Shown: positions 8,918 to 17,366, numbered from the stretch's first letter. The stretch is 64,000 nt of DNA from Prevotella sp. E13-27 (GCF_023217965.1 NZ_JALPSC010000002.1:1-64000); one strand, 5' to 3'. Notes: generated by a model from the letters alone, not told the origin. Numbers and translations: made by a program.

Positions 8918-10132
8918 CATTGCAGCAATATCATCCAAAGCTCTCAACGTCTTTTGCAAAGCATTGACAATTCTTGTTTGCTCATTATAAGGAGGAATCG
9001 GGATGAATAGTTTTGAGTATTCAGAAATCCAATATCGCTTATGAGTTTTCCCAACCAACCGAGTAATTGACATATAATATGCTAGAAACTTTATATTTAT
9101 GCCCTTCCTTGGCCTCAATATTTTCATTGCCGAAGATTTGACTTTGAAAGGGAAATCGACGAACTTAGAATCGGTAGTGAAGTCATCGAATATGATTACA
9201 GGTAGATTGTTACAGATGCCGTGATTCTCATTAGTATAACCAATCACAAAAGATTTCCCTGCCGTTAATACGGGCGTGTCGTAATTATCAGAATAGTCTG
9301 TAGAATCAACTATGTAGGCTTGCGGTTGTTCGTAATCGACAACATCTTCCAATCTACACATTGACCAACCTCGTGGTAACTTCTGATAATGGGGGTTATC
9401 ACAAGGAATCTGAATGTTGGGATTGATACGTTTCAATAAGTCTATGGCTGGTTCGTCTGAAGGATTCTGCTTAACCAGTTTCCCTTGAATTGCCATTCTT
9501 AATATGCTTTGTTTTGTATTGTCGATCAATTCTTCCAACTCACAAGCATTGCTGTCAATAGAATCAACATAGGTAAACCATTTTCTGACTTCCTTAACAA
9601 TCCTTACTTGTTCATTTAATGGCGGGAGGGCAATACGCATATTCTGGGATTGTGTCAATGATATATTTACCTGACCAGCAGATCCCTTTGTCGAAATGGA
9701 ATTGATTTCTGACATTTCAGATAGATAGTAAAAGAGATAATTAACCAAAATCTCTTTGTACATATATGGCCGAATCAACACAGCGGCTTGGTTGAAGTTG
9801 CTTTCTGGTAAATCAGATGGAATAATTGCAAGTTTACCAAGGGGAGGCCCAACAATATTCATAATCAAGTCACCTACCTCAGTCCTTGATCTTTGTAGTT
9901 TGCCATTATGCACCTCTGGCTTTATGTATTGTGGATGAAAGAAGAAGTCAATTTGTTGATTTCGCAGATTATACATCTTTATATATGGGATTCCTTTTTC
10001 TACAAAAGCATCCTTACTTGGAGTGCTACCAGAAGCAACATAAGCAAAATCATCAACTCTACACCAAGTCCAATTCTCTGGTATCTCAAATGGCCAGTTC
10101 TCATAATGGGACTTATCACTACCAGTTATAAG
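8912..10132 (-). CDS. Silent hsdS cassette with both TRDs, no start
   Basis: The leftward frame is open from 10132, just after an in-frame TAG, to the stop at 8912, about 406 codons. There is no start codon that fits the family. It begins with DKSHYENWPFEIPENW, matching the first-TRD entry of hsdS, passes a PPLNEQVRIV spacer, re-enters with CDNPHYQKLPRGW and ends with PPYNEQTRIV. It therefore carries one first TRD and one second TRD that both differ from the expressed copy. An internal ATG at 9976 gives a 354-residue reading but would cut the first TRD. It is silent now and usable after inversion at 6266-6281/10097-10112 (whole cassette) or 6957-6981/9385-9409 (second TRD only). Confidence 0.82.
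   Translation of the reverse strand, partial: LITGSDKSHYENWPFEIPENWTWCRVDDFAYVASGSTPSKDAFVEKGIPYIKMYNLRNQQIDFFFHPQYIKPEVHNGKLQRSRTEVGDLIMNIVGPPLGKLAIIPSDLPESNFNQAAVLIRPYMYKEILVNYLFYYLSEMSEINSISTKGSAGQVNISLTQSQNMRIALPPLNEQVRIVKEVRKWFTYVDSIDSNACELEELIDNTKQSILRMAIQGKLVKQNPSDEPAIDLLKRINPNIQIPCDNPHYQKLPRGWSMCRLEDVVDYEQPQAYIVDSTDYSDNYDTPVLTAGKSFVIGYTNENHGICNNLPVIIFDDFTTDSKFVDFPFKVKSSAMKILRPRKGINIKFLAYYMSITRLVGKTHKRYWISEYSKLFIPIPPYNEQTRIVNALQKTLRALDDIAAML
9385..9409 (-). repeat. hsdS inverted repeat 2, silent inverse copy
   Basis: Exact 25-bp inverse complement of 6957-6981. The overlapping 24 bp at 9375-9398 are the exact inverse complement of 8428-8451. It encodes the IPCDNPHY junction of the silent cassette. 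Confidence 0.88.
10097..10112 (-). repeat. hsdS inverted repeat 1, silent inverse copy
   Basis: Exact 16-bp inverse complement of 6266-6281. It marks the outer limit of the invertible segment, just inside the in-frame stop that precedes the silent cassette. Confidence 0.85.
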
Positions 10133-10152
10133 CTAATCAACCATCCCATCAG

Positions 10153-10683
10153 TCACCCTTTTCTCCGTTTAATCCAATTCTTCACCCTATTGTAGCCCTC
10201 TACTCCAAGAATTGTAAGGCCGCTATACTGACAAGTCTTAGCCAGGCCGAAGAGTATAGTCCATAACACTCCTTTTGCAGCGGCACTTATTGGTAGTAGC
10301 ATTTGGGCAAAGGATAGAATATAGAAAGGGATGCAGCATAGTAAGACTATCACACCAGTGCGGAATGACAGCGACTGTAGCCATGTCTTGATATTATCCC
10401 AAGTATGGTGAAGAGCATCTTTTGGAGCATAGAGTATCATCCTAGGCCCGACCCAGCGCATGATTTCACGAATTTGTTCACGCTCTTTAGGGGCATAGCA
10501 ATGGGTGGGACATTTCTTGCAAGCAGTCTTATTCTCCCCATACTTGCAATGATCTAGACGGCGACAAGCAAACTCTGCCAGATGTTGATATTCTTCTGGC
10601 ATAGTGTCCTGGTTCAACCGATGACGGCAATAAAGCTCTATCATCTTTCGGACAGTCTGCTTCTCTCGTTCTATTCTGCTCAT
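10153..10683 (-). CDS. YgbA-like nitrous-oxide-stimulated promoter family protein
   Basis: The N-terminal about 95 residues match the YgbA/NO-induced family: an ERE/RKMI helix, then a cysteine cluster (C-R-RLDHCKYGENKTACKKCPTHCY) that probably binds metal, followed by IREIMRWVGPRMI. The second half adds two hydrophobic segments (VIVLLCCIPFYILSFAQMLL and the VLWTILFGLA region) and a basic tail, so this copy is membrane-anchored and longer than the about 117-aa enterobacterial form. Known of the family: expression rises under nitrosative stress; the biochemical role is unclear. It overlaps yaaA by 4 bases and is the last gene of a long leftward run. Confidence 0.8.
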   Translation of the reverse strand: MSRIEREKQTVRKMIELYCRHRLNQDTMPEEYQHLAEFACRRLDHCKYGENKTACKKCPTHCYAPKEREQIREIMRWVGPRMILYAPKDALHHTWDNIKTWLQSLSFRTGVIVLLCCIPFYILSFAQMLLPISAAAKGVLWTILFGLAKTCQYSGLTILGVEGYNRVKNWIKRRKG

Positions 10684-11444
10684 TGCTTGATGAAATGCGG
10701 ATAATCTGGTTCTCCTAAAGATGGTTCATATTCAAAACCCTCATAGCTGAATGAAGATAGGTCATCGGGGGTAGTGATCCGATTTTCAATGATGAACCTC
10801 GTCATGGCTCCCCGGCATGTCTTAGCCCATACAGCCTGAATCTTCAACTCAGTCCCTTTTCTAACGTAAAACAAAGGCTGAACGATTCGGACTTCTTTAC
10901 GGACACGCTGCCAGTCAAACAGGTGCTGGTATTCCTCTGTAGCAAGATGTACTAGAGTTCCACCATCTGCTTTCACAGCCTCAATCAATATGTCTGTCAG
11001 TCGGTTCTTCCAAAACCCAAAAAGATTCTGCCCCTCTCCGCTGGGTAACTCTACATTTCCTTCCATCCGATAAGGCAGAATACCATCAAGCGGACGAAGC
11101 AAGCCGTAGAGGAATGAGGTTATCCAGAGCTTCCCTTGTGAGTAAGTGAGGTCATCTACATTCAGCGTCTCAGCCTTCAGATGTTTGTATGCCTGACCGT
11201 GATAAGCGAGGATAGCTGGAAGTTTGGGCGCATCTTCAAAGAATCGCAAATACCGCATCCTGTTCTGAACGGCAATCTGCCTGCTACAGCCCAGCATTTC
11301 GGCAATCGTCTCTGTAGAATACTGAGCCATATCCTTTGCAAAAGCCTGAGCCTCATTCTTGAAACGAGGTAATGACAGACTAACGCCAGGAACAGACTTT
11401 AGCTTGTCATTCATTATCTTTGCGGAAGCGAGTATTATCTGCAT
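10680..11444 (-). CDS. yaaA: Peroxide stress protein YaaA (UPF0246)
   Basis: 254 aa, the normal length. The family signature is visible throughout: the MQIILASAKIM start, MYQ-like helices, GLLRPLDGILPYRMEG, LFGFWKNRLTD, LVHLATEEYQHLFDW and AKTCRGAMTRFIIEN. In E. coli YaaA limits free iron and DNA damage under hydrogen peroxide, and the fold binds DNA. The gene overlaps the YgbA-like gene and follows the C_GCAxxG_C_C gene by 9 bases, so it sits in a redox/nitrosative-stress neighbourhood. Confidence 0.94.
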   Translation of the reverse strand: MQIILASAKIMNDKLKSVPGVSLSLPRFKNEAQAFAKDMAQYSTETIAEMLGCSRQIAVQNRMRYLRFFEDAPKLPAILAYHGQAYKHLKAETLNVDDLTYSQGKLWITSFLYGLLRPLDGILPYRMEGNVELPSGEGQNLFGFWKNRLTDILIEAVKADGGTLVHLATEEYQHLFDWQRVRKEVRIVQPLFYVRKGTELKIQAVWAKTCRGAMTRFIIENRITTPDDLSSFSYEGFEYEPSLGEPDYPHFIKQ

Positions 11445-11453
11445 ATTTGAATC

Positions 11454-11840
11454 CTACCCATTTAATTGTTCTTCAAGAAACTCTGCTGCATCGGCTACAC
11501 AGTCAGGACATTCACGCAACACCACCTTTGTTCCAATGCCTTTCAGTAACTTGCATTGGGTAGCTCCGTTTCTTTCCTGGAACTTGGTCATAATCTGCCG
11601 CATCTGTTTCATGGACTTCACCTTGTCCTTGTTGACCAATCCTAAGACAAGACCAGACCCAACGAGTGCGCCACAGGTTCCTTCCATGTTTCCCATACCA
11701 CCACCAAAAGCTCCGGCAATGTTCATGGTATCATCTTCACTTATCCCTGCTACGTCCGCATAGGTATGAAGAATAGCCTGGGCGCAGTTGTGGCTATTGC
11801 ACCTCTTTTTCTCTGCTGCTATGTGTTTTCTTGTTTCCAT
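11454..11840 (-). CDS. C_GCAxxG_C_C redox protein
   Basis: 128 aa with the spaced cysteine pattern of this family: NCAQAIL near residue 19, AFGGGMGNMEGTCGALVGSG around 44-63 with the GTCGAL element, and a late C-x14-CPDC-type pair (CKLLKGIG, ECPDC). Such proteins are predicted redox or metal-binding proteins, often beside oxidoreductases; no activity is firmly known. Neighbours on both sides are stress or flavin genes, 6-9 bases away. Confidence 0.87.
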   Translation of the reverse strand: METRKHIAAEKKRCNSHNCAQAILHTYADVAGISEDDTMNIAGAFGGGMGNMEGTCGALVGSGLVLGLVNKDKVKSMKQMRQIMTKFQERNGATQCKLLKGIGTKVVLRECPDCVADAAEFLEEQLNG

Positions 11841-11846
11841 ATTCTT

Positions 11847-12362
11847 CTATTCCATTCGTTGCCATTTCATTTCTTCACCTTGTTTGTCATACTGCTTACG
11901 CTTACCTGTTGGCGGTTCTGTCAAGGTTATCTTCACAACAGCCGTTCTCTCCAGACTGCGCTCTATCGCAGCAGCGAAAGCATCCATGTGTTGAGGGAGG
12001 AAACGCTGACAGATAATTCTTAGAGCTTCTATTTTCTCTGCTTTATCAGTAACAACCTCGGCGATACCTACAGCCATTGCTGATTTATACTGGAGGGTAA
12101 AGCTGCCATCTTTGGGACCAACAGTAGGAGTGCATCGGGTCACAGCTGATAATGCCACTTTGGGATTGTATGCTATACAGTCCATCTTATCACCCTCCAA
12201 AGCTCCATGAAAATAGAAGGTCTTTTCATCTTTACGTGCCAATGACAAAGGAACACCATAGGGGCTACCGTCTGACTTGGTGAAACTGACGGTGATATAT
12301 GGAGCTTTGTCTAATACCTCCATTGCGAAGGCCGAATCCATTTCTCTGCTTGCTTTCCTCAT
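11847..12362 (-). CDS. Nim-like pyridoxamine-phosphate-oxidase-fold flavoprotein
   Basis: 171 aa, split-barrel FMN-binding fold. The MRKASREM start, the APYITVSFTKSDGSPYGVPLSL strand pair and FYFHGALEGDKMDCI match the NimA/PNPOx-like family, where the FHGA..G..D motif contacts FMN. Members of the Nim group are linked to 5-nitroimidazole resistance, but most homologues are general flavin reductases of unknown substrate. Sequence alone does not say that this one confers resistance. It sits in the leftward operon, 6 bases from each neighbour. Confidence 0.85.
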   Translation of the reverse strand: MRKASREMDSAFAMEVLDKAPYITVSFTKSDGSPYGVPLSLARKDEKTFYFHGALEGDKMDCIAYNPKVALSAVTRCTPTVGPKDGSFTLQYKSAMAVGIAEVVTDKAEKIEALRIICQRFLPQHMDAFAAAIERSLERTAVVKITLTEPPTGKRKQYDKQGEEMKWQRME

Positions 12363-12368
12363 ATTAGT

Positions 12369-12875
12369 TTATTTTATCGGGTCTGAACAATACTTTCTAC
12401 GGCCACATTCCTTGCAGAACTTGCCTATCCATACGTTGTCAAACTGCTCAATGGCTGCTTCAACCATTTCTGGGTCATCGGTCAAGATTCCTGCCTCGAA
12501 GTTCCTTTTTCGTGGTGATTTCATTCCCATCCCTGCGCCAGTCATGTTAGCGGAACCGACGTAGGTAATGGTAGAGTCAATGATAATGAGTTTAAAATGG
12601 ACTCTCGGACATAGCACACGCTCCATACCATCATAAAGGATAGGATGCTTCTCGTGATCCTCTCTCCAAGCTGTTCCTGGTTCCTTTGCATGAATCAGTC
12701 TGACTTCCACACCTTTCTTCAAGAGGCCAGCAAGCAAAGCAAGGAATGGCTTATCATCAACATACAGGTCTTTGATGTCTGCCGTTCCGATCCACACCGT
12801 CCGTTTCGCTTTTCCAACGAGTGAGAGGACTTCCTTGTAGTGGTTCTCGTCTGCTATGTACTTGATGAAGCTCAT
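12369..12875 (-). CDS. Single-domain phospholipase-D-fold protein
   Basis: 168 aa with one PLD catalytic motif: H93-F-K95, followed by D100 and GSANMTGAG (107-115), as in Nuc-type endonucleases that act as dimers. A C-terminal C154-x2-C157-x5-C163 cluster may bind metal. No signal peptide is present, so it acts in the cytoplasm, unlike the secreted Nuc protein. It may cleave a nucleic-acid phosphodiester. The substrate is unknown. It overlaps the thioesterase gene start by 4 bases. Confidence 0.8.
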   Translation of the reverse strand: MSFIKYIADENHYKEVLSLVGKAKRTVWIGTADIKDLYVDDKPFLALLAGLLKKGVEVRLIHAKEPGTAWREDHEKHPILYDGMERVLCPRVHFKLIIIDSTITYVGSANMTGAGMGMKSPRKRNFEAGILTDDPEMVEAAIEQFDNVWIGKFCKECGRRKYCSDPIK

Positions 12876-13342
12876 TCTTCAACGTCACAATGTAAGAATC
12901 CCATTTCCTTTGCTTTCTCTTGGTTCATCAGGAAGTAAATAGCCTCGCCTTCGTTGCATAGTTCACCTTTAGAATTGGTTATCTCCGCACTGATATATAC
13001 CAGATTCCGTACCTGTTTTGCTACTTTAGCCTTAATAGTCAACTCTGGTTCTGTTGTAGGGATGGCTTTCTTGAACTTCACATTAAGCTGTACGGTATAG
13101 CCACTGGTTTGTAATTTACGAGTGACTACCCATCCGCACACTTCATCGATCAGTGTACTCAGTATGCCGCCGTGCATTGTATTCACCCATCCTTGATAGT
13201 TCTTTTCGGGATGCCATTTGCTGACGATATAGTCACCATCCTCATAGAACTCCATGTGAAGCCCGATGGGATTCTCAGGGCAACATCCGAAACAGTTGTA
13301 TTCAGGATGGTTTCGCCAAGGGTTTATTATCTTCTTCAACAT
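12872..13342 (-). CDS. PaaI-type hotdog thioesterase
   Basis: 156 aa. The hotdog-fold signature is NTMHGGILSTLIDEV (about 53-67), containing the HGG turn and the acidic residue on the central helix expected for acyl-CoA hydrolysis. The N-terminal CFGCCPENPIGLHMEF segment is typical of the 4HBT/PaaI subgroup. The substrate is an acyl-CoA that cannot be specified. It overlaps the neighbouring HAD gene by 7 bases and the PLD gene by 4, so it is co-translated with them. Confidence 0.88.
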   Translation of the reverse strand: MLKKIINPWRNHPEYNCFGCCPENPIGLHMEFYEDGDYIVSKWHPEKNYQGWVNTMHGGILSTLIDEVCGWVVTRKLQTSGYTVQLNVKFKKAIPTTEPELTIKAKVAKQVRNLVYISAEITNSKGELCNEGEAIYFLMNQEKAKEMGFLHCDVEE

Positions 13343-13986
13343 TTTACTATTTCTGTTAGTTCGTCAATGTTATCAATGATATAGTTGGCTCCAGCATCTT
13401 CAAGTTCTCTTTTAGATCCGTTTCCATAGGTCACGCCACAAGTCTTAGCTCCAGCATTTAAGCCCATCAGAATATCTACATTCATATCACCTACAACGAG
13501 CGTCTGACTTGCATCGAAGCCTGTAGCGGTAAGTGTTTTCAGGACTGGCTCAGGATTGGGCTTCGCTTTCAGTACGTCATCAGCCCCAACGAGGTAAGAA
13601 ATGTAGTCTGCAATCTCCAAGTCGTGTGTCAGTTCTGAAAGTGACTTGTGCCAGCGTGAAGATGCTATCGTGAGTGTATATCCCTGTTCCTTTAGTGCCG
13701 ACAAGGTTTCAATCACTTTAGGAAAAACTTGGGGCTTCATCTTCAATAGGTTTTCTTGGAAGATTCTCCTATAAACATCGGTGCATTGCTGGATAGTCTC
13801 TTTGGCTTCATCTGGATATAATGCCTCAAAACAACCGTCAAGAGGTAATCCTATCTTGGAAGCACATTCATCATCAGTACGTCCAGGCAGCCCCAATTCA
13901 GCAATGGTCATCTGCATAGTCGTTACGATATTCCGTCGGGTGTCACCTAGTGTACCGTCAAAGTCGAATATTATCAGTTTTATCAT
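13336..13986 (-). CDS. HAD-superfamily phosphatase, phosphoglycolate-phosphatase-like
   Basis: 216 aa. Motif I is DFDGTLGDT (8-16) with both catalytic Asp residues, motif II is IASSRWHKS, and the motif III/IV acidic pair is in VGDMNVDIL. A helical cap lies between motif I and the middle, as in the Gph/PgmB group. The substrate is probably a small phosphomonoester; whether it is phosphoglycolate is not decided by sequence. The gene overlaps the DUF1294 gene by 4 bases. Confidence 0.9.
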   Translation of the reverse strand: MIKLIIFDFDGTLGDTRRNIVTTMQMTIAELGLPGRTDDECASKIGLPLDGCFEALYPDEAKETIQQCTDVYRRIFQENLLKMKPQVFPKVIETLSALKEQGYTLTIASSRWHKSLSELTHDLEIADYISYLVGADDVLKAKPNPEPVLKTLTATGFDASQTLVVGDMNVDILMGLNAGAKTCGVTYGNGSKRELEDAGANYIIDNIDELTEIVKC

Positions 13987-14273
13987 ATCTCTAATCTGTA
14001 TAGGATATAGCCAATTAGTGCGAGCTGAACTATAATAATAGCAGGGACTCCATACTTGAACTTCTTATGCAAGGTCTTGTGATGCCAGACTTTCATTCCT
14101 AACCATGCTCCTATGCTACCGCCTAAAACAGCAAAACCTAACAATGCCGTCTCTCTTATGCGCCACTTGGACTTTTTCGCTTTCCACTTGTCGATACCGT
14201 ACATGAAGAAAGTGACCACGTTGATGACAGCGAGGTAGATAAGAACTACATGTAGATGTTTCAGTGGTATCAT
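13983..14273 (-). CDS. DUF1294 small membrane protein
   Basis: 96 aa. Three hydrophobic helices (VVLIYLAVINVVTFFMYGI, the LLGFAVLGGSIGAWLGM region and the PAIIIVQLALIGYILY region) are separated by the DUF1294 signature DKWKAKKSKWRIRE and HHKTLHKKFKYGVP. Function is unknown in the family. It overlaps the HAD gene; 37 bases separate it from the upstream nucleosidase gene. Confidence 0.87.
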   Translation of the reverse strand: MIPLKHLHVVLIYLAVINVVTFFMYGIDKWKAKKSKWRIRETALLGFAVLGGSIGAWLGMKVWHHKTLHKKFKYGVPAIIIVQLALIGYILYRLEI

Positions 14274-14310
14274 CTGTTCGCTAAATTGGAATTCACAATT
14301 CTGATATACT

Positions 14311-15060
14311 TCAGATGTAGGTTGCCGTTTCTAAAGCAATATAAAGTTTGTTTAAACTATGGTTGGCATTGTTCAAGCCTTTGGCTTCATATCCATTTGT
14401 ATCCAAAATGTCACCTGCTTCAAAAAAAGCATACAACTTCAAATTGTAGAAGTCGCACACAGATTGAACTCCAGCCAATTCCATTTCTACAGCGATGCAC
14501 CCTTCTTCCATACGTTTGCGTACAAGTCCTTTTGTTTCTCTGATCATCGAATCTGTCGTCCATATTTTACCTGTAATATATGGTACAGATAATTTGTCGA
14601 AAATTATGGAAAGTTCCTTGCTTGCGGCTATATCAATATAGTCGGATGGTGCTGCAAAATAATATGAACACCCGTCCCCTCTGTAACTTTGTGTCGGTAT
14701 GATAAATCTACCTTGTGTGGTTGTACGGTCAAGACTGCCACAGGAACCGAACATAATGAACTTTGATGCTCCAGTTAGCCAGCTTGCAAGATGACATTGA
14801 GAGGATGCTACTGCTGAACCTATTCCTGACAGGTAGAAAGTTATCGTAACTCCTTTATAAGTTGTTTTATAGATATGCGTGTCGCCATTGCAAGCCGACA
14901 TAGTTGCAATAATTTCAGATTCGTAGGAATCAAGTAAATGCCGATGAATTTCCTTCGAGAATATTATCAGGCATATATCTGCAAAATCTCCACGTCTGCC
15001 GTAGAAATCAAACAGATTGATCATTGGTTCAGTTTCAATATCATAACTATCAGTAATCAT
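14311..15060 (-). CDS. Nucleoside phosphorylase/nucleosidase superfamily protein
   Basis: 249 aa of the PNP/UDP phosphorylase fold. Seen: the SGIGSAVASSQCHL glycine loop, FIMFGSCGSLD (the GTCG-like strand), the VEMELAGV element that holds the ribose 2'-OH Glu in this family (EMEL), and a C-terminal DILDTN-type catalytic Asp region. The family cleaves or phosphorolyses N-glycosidic bonds of nucleosides. The precise base cannot be told. The N-terminal about 35 residues are longer than usual. The downstream gene is DUF1294, 37 bases on. Confidence 0.78.
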   Translation of the reverse strand: MITDSYDIETEPMINLFDFYGRRGDFADICLIIFSKEIHRHLLDSYESEIIATMSACNGDTHIYKTTYKGVTITFYLSGIGSAVASSQCHLASWLTGASKFIMFGSCGSLDRTTTQGRFIIPTQSYRGDGCSYYFAAPSDYIDIAASKELSIIFDKLSVPYITGKIWTTDSMIRETKGLVRKRMEEGCIAVEMELAGVQSVCDFYNLKLYAFFEAGDILDTNGYEAKGLNNANHSLNKLYIALETATYI

Positions 15061-15071
15061 AGCATATTGAA

Positions 15072-15572
15072 TCAGATGTGAGTTTTATATTGCTCCGGTA
15101 TCTCAAGATTGAAAGTTCTGCATAACAACAGAACATCGTGGACATCATTTTCATCGTATTCATATCCAAGATGGAACTGTACCTGTGCCTCCGGGTTTAT
15201 GCAGAACACCTCAATATTCCCGATTTTTCCTTTACCTGAGAAAGTTTCGCTTGGGAAAGTGTATCCGTCATATAGAATTCCATCTTCGACATATTCGAAA
15301 CAATGCAGATCGATTATTCTTCCGTTGTCATCTTTCCAGACAGTATGGCTGTCGGTCGTATAGTCCATTATAACTTCTCTGTATCCCTTCCCTGTAATCA
15401 CGGATATGGTTATACAGTAGTCTTTCTTCTCTACGAACAGATCGATGTCGTTATGTATTCTTGTTTCTCTGCCTATAAGTGCATCGACACCCCAACCGCC
15501 GTCCAAAAATACCTTTACAGATGCTTCAGACAGCATTTCAAGAATCTCACATACATCAAAACAAGTTACCAT
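15072..15572 (-). CDS. Lnu-like nucleotidyltransferase
   Basis: 166 aa, close in length and pattern to LnuA-type lincosamide nucleotidyltransferases. Seen: FLDGGWGVDALIG (22-34), the nucleotidyltransferase metal pair in HNDIDLF (D42, D44), a DLHCFEY strand carrying the third acidic residue, and the late PEAQVQFHLGYEYDENDVHD segment that matches the FHxGY..TxxDxxD part of LnuA. The family adenylylates lincosamides or aminoglycosides. Resistance is an inference; many chromosomal homologues have no known substrate. It neighbours a Vat-like acetyltransferase gene, 12 bases away. Confidence 0.8.
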   Translation of the reverse strand: MVTCFDVCEILEMLSEASVKVFLDGGWGVDALIGRETRIHNDIDLFVEKKDYCITISVITGKGYREVIMDYTTDSHTVWKDDNGRIIDLHCFEYVEDGILYDGYTFPSETFSGKGKIGNIEVFCINPEAQVQFHLGYEYDENDVHDVLLLCRTFNLEIPEQYKTHI

Positions 15573-15583
15573 AAAATTCGAAT

Positions 15584-16225
15584 TTATAGGTTTCTGATCA
15601 ATGATAAATCACCACTTGACAAAGCTTTGAAATTGCGCTCAATTTTCTCAATGTCCCAATCCCACCATTTCAGTTGCAGCAGAAAGGCGATGAATTCGTC
15701 ATCAAAACGCATCCTGACCACTCGGCAGGGATTTCCCACGGCAACAGCGTATGGAGGAATGTCTGAGGCAACAACAGAGTTGGCTCCGATAATTGCACCG
15801 TCGCCTATATGAACGCCTGGCATGATGGTAACATGCTGGCCAATCCAAACATCATTGCCCACAACGGTATCACCCTTCAGAGGCAATTCATCTTTCACTG
15901 GAGCAATGGCACTTCCCCAGTCACCACCAATGACATAAAACGGATAGGTTGTCACACCGTCCATCCTATGATTGGCTCCATTCATGACAAACTCCACACC
16001 CTTGGCAATAGCGCAGAATTTGCCAATAATCAGCCGGTCACCTATGAAGTCGTAGAAATGAGTGACATGCTTCTCAAACTGGTCAGCACCATCCACATCA
16101 TCGTAGTAGGTATAGTCGCCGATGATGATACGCGGGTTCTTCACCACGTTCTTGATGAAGCAGAGGCTTGGAATCTTCGGATTCGGAAAAGCCTCATTGG
16201 GGTTGGGTCTATTATTGATTTCCAT
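15584..16225 (-). CDS. Vat-like xenobiotic O-acetyltransferase
   Basis: 213 aa left-handed beta-helix (hexapeptide) acetyltransferase. The start at 16225 gives [11 protein letters not shown], which lines up with Vat/CatB proteins. A frame extension upstream to 16402 overlaps the next gene and was rejected. Seen: [11 protein letters not shown], the active-site loop [10 protein letters not shown] with H86, then [19 protein letters not shown] and [18 protein letters not shown] hexapeptides, and the WWDW signature near the end. The family acetylates streptogramin A or chloramphenicol. Substrate not proven here. It sits between the Lnu-like gene and an unknown gene in one leftward run. Confidence 0.88.
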   Translation of the reverse strand: MEINNRPNPNEAFPNPKIPSLCFIKNVVKNPRIIIGDYTYYDDVDGADQFEKHVTHFYDFIGDRLIIGKFCAIAKGVEFVMNGANHRMDGVTTYPFYVIGGDWGSAIAPVKDELPLKGDTVVGNDVWIGQHVTIMPGVHIGDGAIIGANSVVASDIPPYAVAVGNPCRVVRMRFDDEFIAFLLQLKWWDWDIEKIERNFKALSSGDLSLIRNL

Positions 16226-16245
16226 AAATTCCGATTTATTTGTTA

Positions 16246-16776
16246 TCACATTTTTTTCATATAATAGCCCATCCTGTTCAACTGCATAGCGGCTCCAAAC
16301 AGGTAGAGTTGATGCAGACAGGAAACGTAGGCATTGAAAGCCTCCTTGGTTCCTGGCTCTATGTTTTGGTGACGAAGGGCATTGTAGACACGGGAGGCAC
16401 ATTCACCAACCAGTTTCTCCAACACAGTATAGTCGATGCCTCTCAGCAACAGCACATCTTCACGGATGTATTCGTCCATCGAGTCGTAGCCCCTCTTGTC
16501 TCTCATGTAAGCATAGAGGTCATCAATCTTAGAGTAGATTTCCCATTCAGCATCCCAAAACTTAGCGACGGCCATTCCAATATACATCATCCAACCGAGT
16601 GATGCGGAGGGGAAGTCGTTGAACTCCCTGATGCCGTCGGGAATGTAGGCTTTGGCTATCTGCTCCCACTTTTCTTCAACGTCGGGACACTCAGGCAGAC
16701 GAGCATCAATTTCCTTCATTGACTGAAGGAACTGGTGTAAGTCCTTGTGTAGTTGCTCTTCAAATTTATCTATCAT
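16246..16776 (-). CDS. Unrecognised helical protein, 176 aa
   Basis: No family recognised. Mostly helical and acidic, no signal peptide. A weakly hydrophobic stretch ([17 protein letters not shown]) lies in the middle, and the C-terminus ends in a basic MGYYMKKM. It is followed by the Vat-like gene after 20 bases and preceded by a small gene after 2 bases, so it belongs to the leftward operon. Confidence 0.75.
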   Translation of the reverse strand: MIDKFEEQLHKDLHQFLQSMKEIDARLPECPDVEEKWEQIAKAYIPDGIREFNDFPSASLGWMMYIGMAVAKFWDAEWEIYSKIDDLYAYMRDKRGYDSMDEYIREDVLLLRGIDYTVLEKLVGECASRVYNALRHQNIEPGTKEAFNAYVSCLHQLYLFGAAMQLNRMGYYMKKM

Positions 16777-16778
16777 CG

Positions 16779-17024
16779 TTATAGCATATTTTCCAGTATC
16801 TCAACAGCCTTGGTGATGTCCTCTTTAAACCGTTTGTGGTCTCTCAGGAAGTCAGCCCTGCCACCAGAAATAAAATCAAGTAGTTCCTGGCTCATTTCAT
16901 CTGCATACGAGGCAATAGCAATCTCAATGTCATCTTTCTGCCAGTCGAGCGTCGAATAAACATAGATTCTCTGCTTCTGATGCAAGAAACTATAGGCTGT
17001 CTCTATACTGTCTTTCGTTATCAT
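16779..17024 (-). CDS. Unrecognised small protein, 81 aa
   Basis: No family recognised. It starts MITKDSIETAY and is helical and acidic, with a central SQELLDFISGG turn. Its start overlaps the stop of the DUF4250 gene by 4 bases, and it is followed by the 176-aa gene after 2 bases, which supports translation. Confidence 0.7.
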   Translation of the reverse strand: MITKDSIETAYSFLHQKQRIYVYSTLDWQKDDIEIAIASYADEMSQELLDFISGGRADFLRDHKRFKEDITKAVEILENML

Positions 17025-17227
17025 TCTTTCTTGTCATATCCAATCGGACGGAACTGTTTTTGCTTGTCGTTGTAAACGAATCCATGTCCGTATAGGTAAT
17101 TCTTTATATCCTTTGGCTCTGTCCCGAAGTTGTAGCACAATGATTCCAGCGTGTCAAACTCTTCGTCCCTCAGAAGCATGTTGACGCTTGAAACCAGTAT
17201 TGCAGGGTCTTTCGGAAGATAGTCCAT
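17021..17227 (-). CDS. DUF4250 family protein
   Basis: 68 aa. The LPKDPAILVSSVNMLLRDEE and DTLESLCYNFG segments match DUF4250, a small helix-turn-helix-like family of unknown role in Bacteroidota and Firmicutes. It is the first gene of the leftward run and has its own promoter box at 17255-17262, 28 nt upstream. Confidence 0.85.
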   Translation of the reverse strand: MDYLPKDPAILVSSVNMLLRDEEFDTLESLCYNFGTEPKDIKNYLYGHGFVYNDKQKQFRPIGYDKKE

Positions 17228-17254
17228 CAGTCTTTATTAGAATCTTTTCGGCTA

Positions 17255-17262
17255 CAAAATTA
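17255..17262 (-). promoter_or_regulatory. -7 box of the leftward 14-gene operon
   Basis: TAATTTTG read leftward fits TAnnTTTG, with a TTTTGG element about 23 nt upstream. Gaps between the genes down to 10153 are at most 37 bases, so one transcript could cover them all. Confidence 0.55.
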
Positions 17263-17336
17263 CTCAATTTTCACTAGAAAATTGCCAAAATAACACATCT
17301 TCACTACGGAATTGGGTGTTTTTCCCTATTTTTGTG

Positions 17337-17344
17337 TAATTTTG
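17337..17344 (+). promoter_or_regulatory. -7 box of the rightward cyclophilin operon
   Basis: TAATTTTG fits TAnnTTTG, with a TTGG element 22 nt upstream (17312-17315). It is divergent from the box at 17255-17262; both operons start from the same 139-base gap. Confidence 0.6.
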
Positions 17345-17366
17345 TCACCAAAATCGAGATAGAAAG

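Noticed and set aside
16225..16402. Extended start of the Vat-like gene
   Set aside because: The extension overlaps the neighbouring gene and is unlike the family; [11 protein letters not shown] is the natural N-terminus.
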